Counted from the first letter of the stretch, positions 8,273 to 15,176 are shown. The stretch: 33,517 bases of DNA from an uncultured Mycoplasmatota bacterium (GCA_900551925.1 URXR01000005.1:1-33517), one strand, 5' to 3'. Translations and numbers: made by a program. Notes: generated by a model from the letters alone, not told the origin.

Positions 8273-8756
8273 CAATTAACCCCTCCACATTTTTAAAATA
8301 TATTTTATCAGACTCAATTCTATCAATAAAATGTTCATTTAAAGGAATAAGTACTTCTTTTTCACCTTGAATATAAAATATATAATTAGAAGCCCCTGCA
8401 TCAATAATATCAACAACTTTTCCTAAACTTTTCTTATCAAAAAAACACTCACAATCAATAAAATCTTCAAAAACATATTGACCAGTTTCTAAATTTAAAT
8501 CATCTCGTAAAACATATACTTTTTTATTAACATATTTTTTAATTAAATCAATATTTTCTAAGTTAGCAAAAGATACTAAATATCCCTCTTTAAATTTTCT
8601 ATAAGTATTAAGACTTAATTTTTCTTTTGAATCCTCTATAAAAAAAGAAAAAGATTTACTAAGTACTCTATTAATATATTTAAAATCTGTTTTAAATTTA
8701 ATTTCCCCTTTTAATCCATGTGTACCTTCAAATTTACCAATATATACATATTTCAT
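8262..8756 (-). CDS. rimM: Ribosome maturation factor RimM
   Basis: This 164-residue factor helps assemble the 30S head around ribosomal protein S19. The N-terminal barrel begins YIGKFEGTHGLKGEIKFKTDF, the standard RimM signature. The C-terminal PRC-barrel domain carries FEDFIDCECF, LGKVVDIIDAGASNYIFYI and VLIPLNEHFI. Length is typical for the family. It is the promoter-proximal gene of the rimM-trmD-hypothetical-fmt set. The upstream genes rpsP and ylqC, often found in this operon, are absent from the window. Confidence 0.95.
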   Translation of the reverse strand: MKYVYIGKFEGTHGLKGEIKFKTDFKYINRVLSKSFSFFIEDSKEKLSLNTYRKFKEGYLVSFANLENIDLIKKYVNKKVYVLRDDLNLETGQYVFEDFIDCECFFDKKSLGKVVDIIDAGASNYIFYIQGEKEVLIPLNEHFIDRIESDKIYFKNVEGLIDAN

Positions 8757-8779
8757 AAAAAAACCTCACATTTATCTAT

Positions 8780-8788
8780 ATTATAACA
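8780..8788 (-). promoter_or_regulatory. Extended -10 promoter of rimM
   Basis: Minus-strand TGTTATAAT places an extended TG motif one base ahead of a perfect TATAAT (8780-8785), about 24 bases before the rimM start. No good -35 box is visible, as expected for extended -10 promoters. Confidence 0.5.
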
Positions 8789-8821
8789 CAACCAAAGTAA
8801 AAAATTAACCTTTATAAAAAC

Positions 8822-8848
8822 AAAAAAATGATGAATAAATCATCATTT
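8822..8848 (-). terminator. Second hairpin terminator downstream of the surface protein
   Basis: Minus-strand perfect 8-bp stem AAATGATG/CATCATTT (8841-8848 with 8826-8833) with a 7-nt loop, followed by a T-tract. It ends the short stretch between the surface-protein gene and the rimM promoter. Confidence 0.65.
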
Positions 8849-8950
8849 GAATTAATAAGTTCTTCTTTAGTCAATCCTATATATTCTACTTTACTATCAA
8901 ACTTTTTTAACTTTCATCTATTCTATATTTAAAACTCATTTTTTATTACA

Positions 8951-8969
8951 AAAAAAGTCCCAAAGGACT
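8951..8969 (-). terminator. Terminator overlapping the surface-protein stop codon
   Basis: Minus-strand AGTCC-TTTG-GGACT followed by T6, overlapping the TAG stop of the 225-residue surface protein. Confidence 0.7.
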
Positions 8970-9645
8970 AAGCATATCTTTTCTTAAACATTAAAATTGA
9001 ACCACCTACTAAAGCAATAGGAACTAAAATATACGCATAATCACTAATTCCTGTATTAGGATTGCTTTCAGTTGCTACTGTTTCTCCAGTAGTAGTCGTA
9101 GTTGTAGTAGTAGTGGTTGTTCCATTTTCATATTCAGCATAATGAGTATTATAAGCATCTACTAATGTGCTAGCACTACTAACTTCAAAAATACCACGAT
9201 ATACATAAATTTTAGAAGTATCTTCCTTATTAACAGCAGCTACTCCCACTATATATCCAGTATCTTGAGTTTCATCATACTCTAAATCTGCAAAAGCTAA
9301 ATTGCCATCAGAAACCTTTATCCAACTACTTAAATCATCAGTAGAATTAACTGTAGGAATATAAGCCATTATTGAATCTTCTGCTCCTAAACTAGTACCT
9401 TCAAAAGTATCACTAAGATAGTTTTGATAAAGTGAATCTTCAATTTTTACATACCTATAATAAACATCATAAGTTGCCAAAAAATCAGTAAGTTCTTGAT
9501 TATCGCTTAAATCTTCTCCTTCAATTAAATCACCAATAAATCCTACTTCTGATCCTATCGAAGTCCAATCTTCTTCAGCATTAACAAATCCTATAAATCC
9601 AAATACCCCTACCATTACAATTAGCAAACATAATACTTTTTTCAT
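8968..9645 (-). CDS. Secreted, wall-anchored surface protein with NPNTG signal
   Basis: This 225-residue exported protein has a clear signal peptide (MKK, hydrophobic 4-20, cleavage near VNA-EED). It has an acidic, Tyr-rich globular middle of about 145 residues with no recognised domain, a ten-threonine stalk, and a C-terminal sorting module: NPNTG (195-199), a ~20-residue hydrophobic segment and a basic KKRYA tail. NPxTG is an LPXTG-like sortase motif, so the mature protein is probably covalently linked to peptidoglycan. The Thr run is encoded by a near-perfect ACN repeat (about 9087-9122) that could vary in length. It has its own terminators, so it is likely monocistronic. AGGAGATGATAG precedes the ATG. 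Confidence 0.85.
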   Translation of the reverse strand: MKKVLCLLIVMVGVFGFIGFVNAEEDWTSIGSEVGFIGDLIEGEDLSDNQELTDFLATYDVYYRYVKIEDSLYQNYLSDTFEGTSLGAEDSIMAYIPTVNSTDDLSSWIKVSDGNLAFADLEYDETQDTGYIVGVAAVNKEDTSKIYVYRGIFEVSSASTLVDAYNTHYAEYENGTTTTTTTTTTTGETVATESNPNTGISDYAYILVPIALVGGSILMFKKRYA

Positions 9646-9710
9646 AGTCTATCATCTCCTATAATAAAAGCTTAATATAGAAAATAAAAATAGTAAATAG
9701 TTTTACAAAC

Positions 9711-9745
9711 AAAAAATAAACAATTGACACAAAGTTTGTCAATTG
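9711..9745 (-). terminator. Terminator of the sensor kinase gene
   Basis: Minus-strand perfect 9-bp stem (CAATTGACA/TGTCAATTG, 9721-9745) with a 7-nt loop and a T-rich tail (TTTATTTTTT). It follows the kinase stop by 12 bases. Confidence 0.75.
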
Positions 9746-9757
9746 CTTTTACAATAT

Positions 9758-10999
9758 CTAGTAATTATCTTTACTATCATAAGGTAATTTTATTATTGCC
9801 TCTGTATACTCACCTAATACTGACTTATATTTAAGCTCTCCTTGATGAAGTCTAATAATTTCTGATGATAAAGAAACTCCTATCCCACACCCTTTATCTT
9901 TTGAAGAATAAAATAATTGTCCAATTTTTTCTAGTTCTTCCTCTGTCATTCCTTTACCATTATCTTTAAGTTTTATAATCACATATCTTTTTGACTTCTT
10001 CAAAGTAATATCTATCTTACCATCACCCTCAATAGCTTCACAAGAATTTTTTAACATATTAATTATTACTTGTTTCAATCTATTATAATCACCATTAATT
10101 AAAATTTCATCTTTATCATCAAAATTATAATTTATCTTAACATCACAATTTTCTAAATACATTTTCATACTACTAATTGTATCTTGTATTAAACTATCTA
10201 CATCCATAATATCTGTATTTATTTTTATTTTAGTATATTCACTAAAATTATCCATTATATCTAAAGTTCTATCTATTTCATCTTGAATAATACTATTATA
10301 TCTTTTAACTTTATCTATATCATCATAATCCATCATTGCTAAATATCCTTTACAAACTGCAATAGGATTTTTAACTTCATGAGTAATTTTAAAAAGTGAA
10401 TTTTTTAAATTTTTTTCTCTTTCTAACTCTTTTAAAGTTTGATTTAAAGAAATAGTTTTTTCAAATATATTAATAATATTAATAACTAAAACTCCAATTA
10501 AATAAAAAGCAATTAAACTTAAAAATATTTTACATAAAGTAACAGCATTATCATTTCCTATTAAATAAAAATTTTCAATGGTTAAAGATACACCCTTAAT
10601 AAATAAAAATGTAAGAAGTATATAATTATAAGATTTCTTTTTCTTATTCATAATTATAAATATAAGTAGATAAACCATGTATTCAATAAGTAAAACATCT
10701 AAATTATAACCATGGAAAAAATAAAACACTATCATAACTATAGCAAGTAAACTTGAAGCTACTTTTCGCATATATAAAATAGAGATAATAAAAGGAATAT
10801 TTACTAACAAAACATCATACGTAGTATTAAAAGTAGAATATTTAATAAGCAAAAAAGTAGCCGAAAAATTAGCAATATCTATTAAATAATCCTTACTAAT
10901 TTTTCCCACATTAGTATTATGAGCCCTAAGAATTAAAATTAAAATCATCGGAAATAAAATTAAAATTACATCTAAAATAAGATTATCAAAAAACGACAT
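9758..10999 (-). CDS. Orphan membrane sensor histidine kinase
   Basis: This 413-residue kinase has about six hydrophobic segments in residues 5-180 and little extracellular sequence. A short coiled-coil linker and a HisKA domain follow, with phospho-acceptor H207 in KITHEVKNPIAV. The HATPase domain has N box NMLKNSCEAI, G1 LKDNGKGMT and G2 KGCGIGVSLS. No response regulator gene lies next to it. A multi-pass sensor of this type with an HEVKNP box resembles KinB-like sporulation or wall-stress kinases, but the ligand cannot be read from sequence. ATG 10999 follows AAGGTGG. It lies downstream of the EIIB-like gene, with a possible own promoter between them. Two 0A-box-like heptamers sit in that gap. 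Confidence 0.92.
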   Translation of the reverse strand: MSFFDNLILDVILILFPMILILILRAHNTNVGKISKDYLIDIANFSATFLLIKYSTFNTTYDVLLVNIPFIISILYMRKVASSLLAIVMIVFYFFHGYNLDVLLIEYMVYLLIFIIMNKKKKSYNYILLTFLFIKGVSLTIENFYLIGNDNAVTLCKIFLSLIAFYLIGVLVINIINIFEKTISLNQTLKELEREKNLKNSLFKITHEVKNPIAVCKGYLAMMDYDDIDKVKRYNSIIQDEIDRTLDIMDNFSEYTKIKINTDIMDVDSLIQDTISSMKMYLENCDVKINYNFDDKDEILINGDYNRLKQVIINMLKNSCEAIEGDGKIDITLKKSKRYVIIKLKDNGKGMTEEELEKIGQLFYSSKDKGCGIGVSLSSEIIRLHQGELKYKSVLGEYTEAIIKLPYDSKDNY

Positions 11000-11014
11000 A
11001 TTACCACCTTTTTA

Positions 11015-11048
11015 AGTATAAAAGAAGTAACTGTCGTTAAATGTCGAA
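11015..11048 (-). promoter_or_regulatory. Possible kinase promoter with two 0A-box-like heptamers
   Basis: Between the EIIB-like gene and the kinase, the plus strand reads TGTCGTT (11032-11038) and TGTCGAA (11042-11048). The second is identical to the 0A-box core; the first differs in the last two bases. Centre spacing is 10 bp. On the minus strand a -10-like TATACT (11015-11020) lies 17 bp downstream of a poor -35 (CATTTA) overlapping the heptamers. Spo0A binding is inference; single TGTCGAA matches also occur by chance elsewhere in the window. Confidence 0.3.
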
Positions 11049-11058
11049 ATTTGTAAAA

Positions 11059-11370
11059 TTATTTCATATCATCAATATATTTTTTTAATTGTTTAGAATT
11101 AGGTCCTAAAATTATTTTTAACTGATTATCAAGTTCCACTATTCCTTTAGCACCAAGTCCTACAATAGCATCTTTATCAACTTTATCCATATCTTCAAGA
11201 GTTACAATAAATCTTGATAAATTCACTTCACTATCAATTATATTATCTTTTCCACCTAAATACTCTACTAGCTTATTCATATCAAGCTTAACATCTTTCT
11301 TATTTATTTTTAAAATTGCTAATAAAAATATTAAAAATACTATAATAATTATTAAATATTCATAAGTCAT
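11059..11370 (-). CDS. Membrane-tethered PTS EIIB-like domain lacking the active cysteine
   Basis: This 103-residue protein has one N-terminal membrane helix (residues 5-21) followed by a domain resembling the glucose-type phosphotransferase EIIB: LVEYLGGKDNI, a DKVDKDAIVGLGAKGIVEL block and QLKIILGPNSKQL. EIIB normally carries the phosphorylated Cys in NCATRLR. Aligned here is VNLSRFI, with Asn50 in the Cys position and only the Arg kept. It therefore probably cannot carry a phosphate and may sense or scaffold. I chose ATG 11370, five bases after AGGTGA; a GTG nine bases upstream lies within that ribosome site. It lies just upstream of the sensor kinase on the same strand. Confidence 0.8.
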   Translation of the reverse strand: MTYEYLIIIIVFLIFLLAILKINKKDVKLDMNKLVEYLGGKDNIIDSEVNLSRFIVTLEDMDKVDKDAIVGLGAKGIVELDNQLKIILGPNSKQLKKYIDDMK

Positions 11371-11513
11371 TAAAATCACCTATAATAATTATACATTATT
11401 TTTAGAAATTTTAAAACATTTTTTCATAGTATTTAGTAAATAGGTATTAGCTCTGCACCAAAAAAAATATCGAGAATATCTTATATTAGAAAGAAAAAAG
11501 GGGTGGATTATAT

Positions 11514-11918
11514 ATGAATAACAGCTCATGTTGTATAGGTAATGTTTTAGAGGTAATAAATGTACTTCAATGTCAAGCCGAAAAAATTGACGATATACCA
11601 AATGCCTGCGATAGACCTTTCTTAGGTTTCTCTAGTAATTCTAATACTTTTGTTTATAATACTAGACCTATTACTTTATATACATCTAATAACACTTTAA
11701 TTGAAGCACCATATACATTAGGAACTGAGACTGGAACTTCAAGTGTCTTTAGAGTAGAAAAAACTGATTGTGAAACTGCTACACTTAGAATACTTGCACC
11801 AAATCCAGATAGCACCAGTACTTTTCCTTATGTAAAAACAGATTCATTTATTATTGTTAATAATAACTGCATCTGTGCTATTCAATGCTTACCAGACACG
11901 TTTATAGATTGTGTATAA
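11514..11918 (+). CDS. CotY/CotZ-like spore coat protein, copy 1
   Basis: This 134-residue, cysteine-containing protein resembles the CotY/CotZ outer-coat/exosporium family. It has a short N-terminal Cys-containing helix (CCIGNVLEVINVLQ), a middle RPITLYT segment, VFRVEKTDCETATLRIL and the C-terminal CICAIQCLPDTF stretch, which matches the CFCAIQCLPP-like end of the family. It has eight cysteines, consistent with disulfide-linked shell assembly. A GGGGTGG ribosome site precedes the ATG by seven bases. The closely related second copy starts 15 bases after its stop. In Bacillus these proteins form the crust of the spore. Whether this organism sporulates is not shown by this window. Confidence 0.8.
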   Translation: MNNSSCCIGNVLEVINVLQCQAEKIDDIPNACDRPFLGFSSNSNTFVYNTRPITLYTSNNTLIEAPYTLGTETGTSSVFRVEKTDCETATLRILAPNPDSTSTFPYVKTDSFIIVNNNCICAIQCLPDTFIDCV

Positions 11919-11933
11919 GAAAGGAGGATTAAT

Positions 11934-12320
11934 ATGTGTGGAAATAATTGTGAATCTTTAAGTAAAACACTTTGCATGATAGTAAAACTTCAAAAACAAG
12001 GTGAATGTATAGATTCAAGTCTTATGTCATGTGATAGACCATATCTTGGAGTAAACTCTAATAGCACTTATAATACTAGACCTATTACTTTATATACTTG
12101 TCCAAATAACACACTTTGGACTATGCCTTTTACTATAGGAACTGAAACAGGTACTAGTACTGTTTTTAGAGTAGAAGCTGTTGAAGATTGCTGTGCTACT
12201 TTTAGAATTCTAAGAAGTGTAAATAATACTTATGAAGCAACTGATTCCTTCTTCACAATAAATCTAAATTGTGTTGGAGCCATTCAGTGTTTAGATGACA
12301 TTTTTATCGCCTGCATTTAA
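11934..12320 (+). CDS. CotY/CotZ-like spore coat protein, copy 2
   Basis: This 128-residue paralog of the preceding gene has the same order of blocks: CESLSKTLCMIVKLQ, DRPYLGVNSNS, YNTRPITLYT, GTETGTSTVFRVE, DCCATFRIL and CVGAIQCLDDIF. The DCCATxRIL motif is closer to the Bacillus CotZ consensus than that of copy 1. It has a strong AAAGGAGG ribosome site and is co-transcribed with copy 1. It ends in a hairpin terminator that begins at its stop codon. The ETGT..VFRVE and TRPITLYT blocks are nearly identical between copies while the N-termini differ. This points to tandem duplication with retained shell-forming core. Confidence 0.82.
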   Translation: MCGNNCESLSKTLCMIVKLQKQGECIDSSLMSCDRPYLGVNSNSTYNTRPITLYTCPNNTLWTMPFTIGTETGTSTVFRVEAVEDCCATFRILRSVNNTYEATDSFFTINLNCVGAIQCLDDIFIACI

Positions 12321-12347
12321 AAAACTTCACCAAAATGAAGTTTTTTT
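12319..12347. terminator. Bidirectional terminator between convergent genes
   Basis: Stem AAAAAACTTCA/TGAAGTTTTTT with a 6-nt loop, T-rich on both strands. It serves the cotZ-like pair (plus) and the 102-residue gene (minus). Confidence 0.8.
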
Positions 12348-12654
12348 ATTTTTCATAAATTTGTTCAATATCTCTTATATTTATCGAATCATTATCAAGA
12401 GTAATTATTCTATCTCCTATTTTACCAGCAATCTTAGTATCATAAACCCGTCCATTAGCTTTTATTATTACCTTCTTACTAAACATATAAGAACCACTTT
12501 TAACCAAACGATTAATAAAATCAACTGGAGCCTCTTCTTTAGAACTACTTGTAGGAATATCTAATCTATCTTCTAGATAAGAATAATATGTTTTTTCATT
12601 ATTATTTACATCACCAATCTCAGGTTTAAAAAGATTTGACTTGTTATTATTCAT
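12346..12654 (-). CDS. Hypothetical protein, small beta-barrel C-terminus
   Basis: This 102-residue soluble protein belongs to no family I recognise with confidence. The N-terminal half is polar and probably disordered (MNNNKSNLFKPEIGDVNNN, SSSKEEAP). The C-terminal half (about 55-102) alternates beta-like strands: SKKVIIKANGRVYDTKIAG, then GDRIITLDNDSINIRDIEQIYEK. This pattern suggests a small SH3/Sm-like barrel. A disordered head and a barrel of the type IxLxDxxxxxIxxIxxI recalls coat protein GerQ, but the similarity is only in pattern. It faces the cotZ-like pair and is divergent from the SEDS gene. AGGAGG lies four bases before ATG. Confidence 0.75.
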   Translation of the reverse strand: MNNNKSNLFKPEIGDVNNNEKTYYSYLEDRLDIPTSSSKEEAPVDFINRLVKSGSYMFSKKVIIKANGRVYDTKIAGKIGDRIITLDNDSINIRDIEQIYEK

Positions 12655-12710
12655 ATAGCCTCCTTTTTCATTATATTTTATGTTTAAAGTATTAAAAAAT
12701 TCTAAAAAGC

Positions 12711-12716
12711 TATACT
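12711..12716 (+). promoter_or_regulatory. -10-like TATACT right before the SEDS start codon
   Basis: TATACT lies 7 bases upstream of the ATG at 12723. If used, transcription would start at or beside the initiation codon. No clear -35 box is found at 16-18 bp and no ribosome site precedes the ATG. Confidence 0.3.
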
Positions 12717-12722
12717 AATAAT

Positions 12723-13805
12723 ATGAAAACTAGTAAATCTTATATATATATATTATTAATTTTTTTCATTATAAGTATTAACTCTATTTATAGTTTCTCA
12801 GTATATTTAACTGATAATACCTATAGTCTTATCATAAGACAAGCTCTATTTTATTTATTGGGAATTATTCTTATTTTCATTATGCTTAAAATAAAACCAG
12901 ATACTTTTATAAAATATAGTCCTTATATTTATCTAATAAATGTTATCTTACTAATTCTCGTTTTATTTTTTGGCACTACTATAAACGGTGCTACTGCTTG
13001 GTTTAGCATACCTTTAATTGGAACCTTTCAGCCTAGTGAATTCATGAAAATAGGACTTATTTTATTTCTAGCCAAAATTATTGACAGTGCAAACCTAAAA
13101 AGTACTAAAGACGAATTACTATTAATTATTAAAGTATTCATCATAACCTTAATTCCTTCAATTATAACCTTTTTAGAACCAGATACCGGAGCAGTTATCA
13201 TCTATTTTGTTATTGCTTTAATAATGCTATTTATATCTAAAATAAGATATAGATGGTTTCTTATTCTAATAGGAAGCATCATCTTACTAGGAGGCATTTT
13301 TCTATTTCTTTATATCTTTAAAACTGATTCATTTATAAATATCTTTGGTTCCAGTATGTTTTACAGATTAGATAGAATTTTTGATTGGCAAAATAGTTCT
13401 GGAATGCAACTAGAAAACTCAATCATTTCTATCGGCTCCAGTGGTTATTTAGGAAATGGTATTAGCAATATTCTTCTATATTTCCCAGAAGGACATACTG
13501 ATTTTATCTTCTCCTCATTTGCCTCAATATATGGACTAGTAGGCATGATTATTTTAATTCTAACTATTGTTTGGTTCGATGTTAATATATTAACTACTAC
13601 ACCTTCTAAAAAAGTATATAAATATGTAATTATTGGCTTTGCCGGTGCCCTTATTTATCAACAAATTCAAAATATTTCCATGACCATAGGACTTCTTCCT
13701 ATAACAGGAATAACTCTTCCTTTTATTTCTTACGGAGGAAGTAGTCTCTTATCATATATGATCTTGTTAGGTATTACTATTTCCATCAAAAAAAACTCTT
13801 CCTGA
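12723..13805 (+). CDS. rodA: SEDS-family peptidoglycan polymerase, RodA-like
   Basis: This 360-residue polytopic membrane protein of the RodA/FtsW/SpoVE family polymerises glycan strands from lipid II with a class B penicillin-binding protein. About ten hydrophobic segments are visible. Family motifs are NGATAWFSIPL..QPSEFMKIGL (loop 2/TM4), EPDTGAVIIYF, SSGMQLENSIISIGSSGYLGNG, FPEGHTDFIF with the invariant catalytic-site Asp (D260), and the terminal LPFISYGGSSL. SGMQLENSIISIGS..GHTDFIF is closer to RodA than to FtsW, so elongation is the likelier role. A sporulation SpoVE role is possible given the neighbours. The stop codon lies inside a terminator hairpin. No Shine-Dalgarno sequence precedes ATG 12723. 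Confidence 0.88.
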   Translation: MKTSKSYIYILLIFFIISINSIYSFSVYLTDNTYSLIIRQALFYLLGIILIFIMLKIKPDTFIKYSPYIYLINVILLILVLFFGTTINGATAWFSIPLIGTFQPSEFMKIGLILFLAKIIDSANLKSTKDELLLIIKVFIITLIPSIITFLEPDTGAVIIYFVIALIMLFISKIRYRWFLILIGSIILLGGIFLFLYIFKTDSFINIFGSSMFYRLDRIFDWQNSSGMQLENSIISIGSSGYLGNGISNILLYFPEGHTDFIFSSFASIYGLVGMIILILTIVWFDVNILTTTPSKKVYKYVIIGFAGALIYQQIQNISMTIGLLPITGITLPFISYGGSSLLSYMILLGITISIKKNSS

Positions 13806-13813
13806 GTTTTTTT
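13789..13813. terminator. Bidirectional terminator between SEDS and prsW genes
   Basis: Stem AAAAAAACTC/GAGTTTTTTT with a 5-nt loop containing the SEDS stop codon. Both strands have T-tracts, so it can end both convergent genes. Confidence 0.8.
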
Positions 13814-13827
13814 CTTATAAACAAAAA

Positions 13828-14553
13828 TTATATATTATCATTAAATTCATCATTGATATTATCTTCTATTTTAGAAAGTCTATTTATCTTTCTAGCAGCC
13901 GATACATAAACAAGAATAATAAAGCCACTAAAAATTAAAAGAAAATAAAGATTCTCCGTCATCAAACAAAAATTATAAATAGCATGAAAAATAGCAGGAA
14001 CTAAAATACTCAAAATCATATTTTTTACATACTTTTTTCGATTAGTTCTCTCATTTAATTTAGCAAGTCCTAAATAATAACCCATAAATACTCCAAAACA
14101 AACATGTCCCGGAACCGAAAGTATAGCCCTATAAATTCCTAGAGTAATTCCTCCTTCAATAACATAGAAAAAATTCTCAATAGCAGCAAATCCTAAAGCT
14201 ACAAATACTGCATAAACAATAATATCATATATTTGATCAAAATCTTTATGAGGATAACCAATAAATCTTATCATAATCCATTTCATAAATTCTTCAACTA
14301 AAGCAACCTCTAAAAAAACTAAAATAAACAATTCAAAAAAACTAAACTGACTATAATCTCCTGACAAATAAAGATGTGGCATTATAAGAATTAACAAAAG
14401 ATTTACTATAACAACTAAAATAGCAGCTAAAAATCCTGAAGCAAAAAGTCCCATTAAAAGACTTTTAGGTTCCTTAACTGAATCTTTTTTATAGATATAA
14501 ATACCTAATAAAACTATAGGTAAAAAAGAGATAATCGATAAAAGTAAAAACAT
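13828..14553 (-). CDS. prsW: PrsW-family intramembrane metalloprotease
   Basis: This 241-residue membrane protein has about seven hydrophobic segments. It carries the PrsW/CAAX-like metalloprotease motifs: EEFMKW (E87-E88), the GFAAIENFFY helix (E126-N127), SVPGHVCFGVFMGYYLG (H150) and VPAIFHAIYNF (H190). In Bacillus PrsW makes the first cut in the anti-sigma factor RsiW and so activates sigma-W under envelope stress. No anti-sigma or ECF sigma gene is nearby, so the substrate here is unknown. Some PrsW-like proteins cleave other membrane targets. The charged tail after the last helix is cytosolic. A GGTGG ribosome site precedes ATG 14553. It is convergent to the SEDS gene. Confidence 0.85.
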   Translation of the reverse strand: MFLLLSIISFLPIVLLGIYIYKKDSVKEPKSLLMGLFASGFLAAILVVIVNLLLILIMPHLYLSGDYSQFSFFELFILVFLEVALVEEFMKWIMIRFIGYPHKDFDQIYDIIVYAVFVALGFAAIENFFYVIEGGITLGIYRAILSVPGHVCFGVFMGYYLGLAKLNERTNRKKYVKNMILSILVPAIFHAIYNFCLMTENLYFLLIFSGFIILVYVSAARKINRLSKIEDNINDEFNDNI

Positions 14554-14585
14554 TCTACCACCAATATAATTTTATCAAATTACAT

Positions 14586-14615
14586 AAAAAAAGGAAATAA
14601 AAAAAATTATTATCC
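14586..14615 (-). terminator. Likely terminator of the cold-shock gene
   Basis: The minus strand reads AAGGGATAATAA, a T-rich loop, then TTATTTCCTT and a T-run. The stem is imperfect (one wobble and a mismatch or bulge), but a strong T-tract follows it. Confidence 0.5.
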
Positions 14616-14622
14616 CTTCAAT

Positions 14623-14835
14623 TTACACATTTTGTTCTTCTTTTAAAGTAACATTTTTAGCTTGAAAACCTTTGTTAGTCTCAACTAGATCAAATTCCAC
14701 TAATTGATCTTGATTAAGTGTTTTATATCCTTCTCTATTTATAGCAGAATAATGAACAAAAATATCTTCCATGTCACCGTTATCAAGAAAACCATAACCT
14801 TTAGCATCATTGAACCATTTTACTTTCTTAATCAT
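14623..14835 (-). CDS. cspA: Cold-shock domain protein
   Basis: This 70-residue single cold-shock domain protein is an OB-fold RNA chaperone that binds single-stranded RNA or DNA. RNP1 (KGYGFL, residues 12-17) and RNP2 (DIFVHYSAI, about 24-32) are intact, as is the leading KKVKWFNDAKGYGF block. Length is typical for bacterial Csp proteins. The gene is monocistronic, with a GAGGT ribosome site, an extended -10 promoter and a ~30-base leader, shorter than the long cold-box leaders of E. coli cspA. A leader thermoswitch is therefore not evident. The number of csp paralogs in the genome is unknown, so the symbol is generic. Confidence 0.95.
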   Translation of the reverse strand: MIKKVKWFNDAKGYGFLDNGDMEDIFVHYSAINREGYKTLNQDQLVEFDLVETNKGFQAKNVTLKEEQNV

Positions 14836-14877
14836 ACTCTCTACCTCACTTTCTCTATACTATTGAACTACATTAGC

Positions 14878-14886
14878 ACTATACCA
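14878..14886 (-). promoter_or_regulatory. Extended -10 promoter of the cold-shock gene
   Basis: Minus-strand TGGTATAGT: TG one base ahead of TATAGT (14878-14883), about 40 bases upstream of the start. No -35 box stands out. Confidence 0.45.
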
Positions 14887-15009
14887 TAATAATAAAGAAA
14901 ATTTTGTAAAAATATGCTGAATGTTTCATTTTTTATGTTTTTTCGTAATTTTACCAAATTTCGGCAAACTTATTAACAATTAAAAATAACTAAATTTTAA
15001 AAATAGCAC

Positions 15010-15036
15010 AAAAAAAGATTAATAAAATTAACCTTT
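15010..15036 (-). terminator. Strong minus-strand terminator
   Basis: Minus-strand AAAGGTTAAT-TTT-ATTAATCTTT forms a 10-bp stem with one wobble and runs into T7. No gene lies immediately upstream on this strand, only the 15,037-15,101 block. Confidence 0.65.
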
Positions 15037-15101
15037 GTTTATTCTAAGTCCATTAGTTCGACTAATTACCATAAGGAAAGAAGTAGAACAACTTCTAGGG
15101 C

Positions 15102-15134
15102 AAAAAAATAGTTAGTAATAATTATTAACTAACT
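15102..15134 (-). terminator. Minus-strand terminator, possible end of tRNA operon read-through
   Basis: Minus-strand AGTTAG...CTAACT stem with an additional palindromic inner part (TAATAATTATTA), followed by T7. It could stop read-through from the tRNA operon or end an unrecognised small transcript. Confidence 0.6.
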
Positions 15135-15139
15135 ATAGT

Positions 15140-15176
15140 ATATTATATATTTTTATATTATATATTTTTATATTAT
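15140..15176. repeat. AT-rich tandem repeat, about 15-base unit
   Basis: TATTATATATTTTTA is repeated twice in tandem and followed by a partial third copy. It is a simple A/T repeat with no visible coding or RNA role. Confidence 0.7.

Noticed and set aside
11389..11601. Minus-strand ORF of 70 codons
   Set aside because: Overlaps the cotZ-like gene start in antisense and has no ribosome site.
12295..12564. Plus-strand ORF of 89 codons
   Set aside because: Runs through the terminator and antisense to the 102-residue gene; composition is low-complexity Ile/Asn/Ser.
14704..14889. Plus-strand ORF of 61 codons
   Set aside because: Antisense to the cold-shock gene and its promoter.
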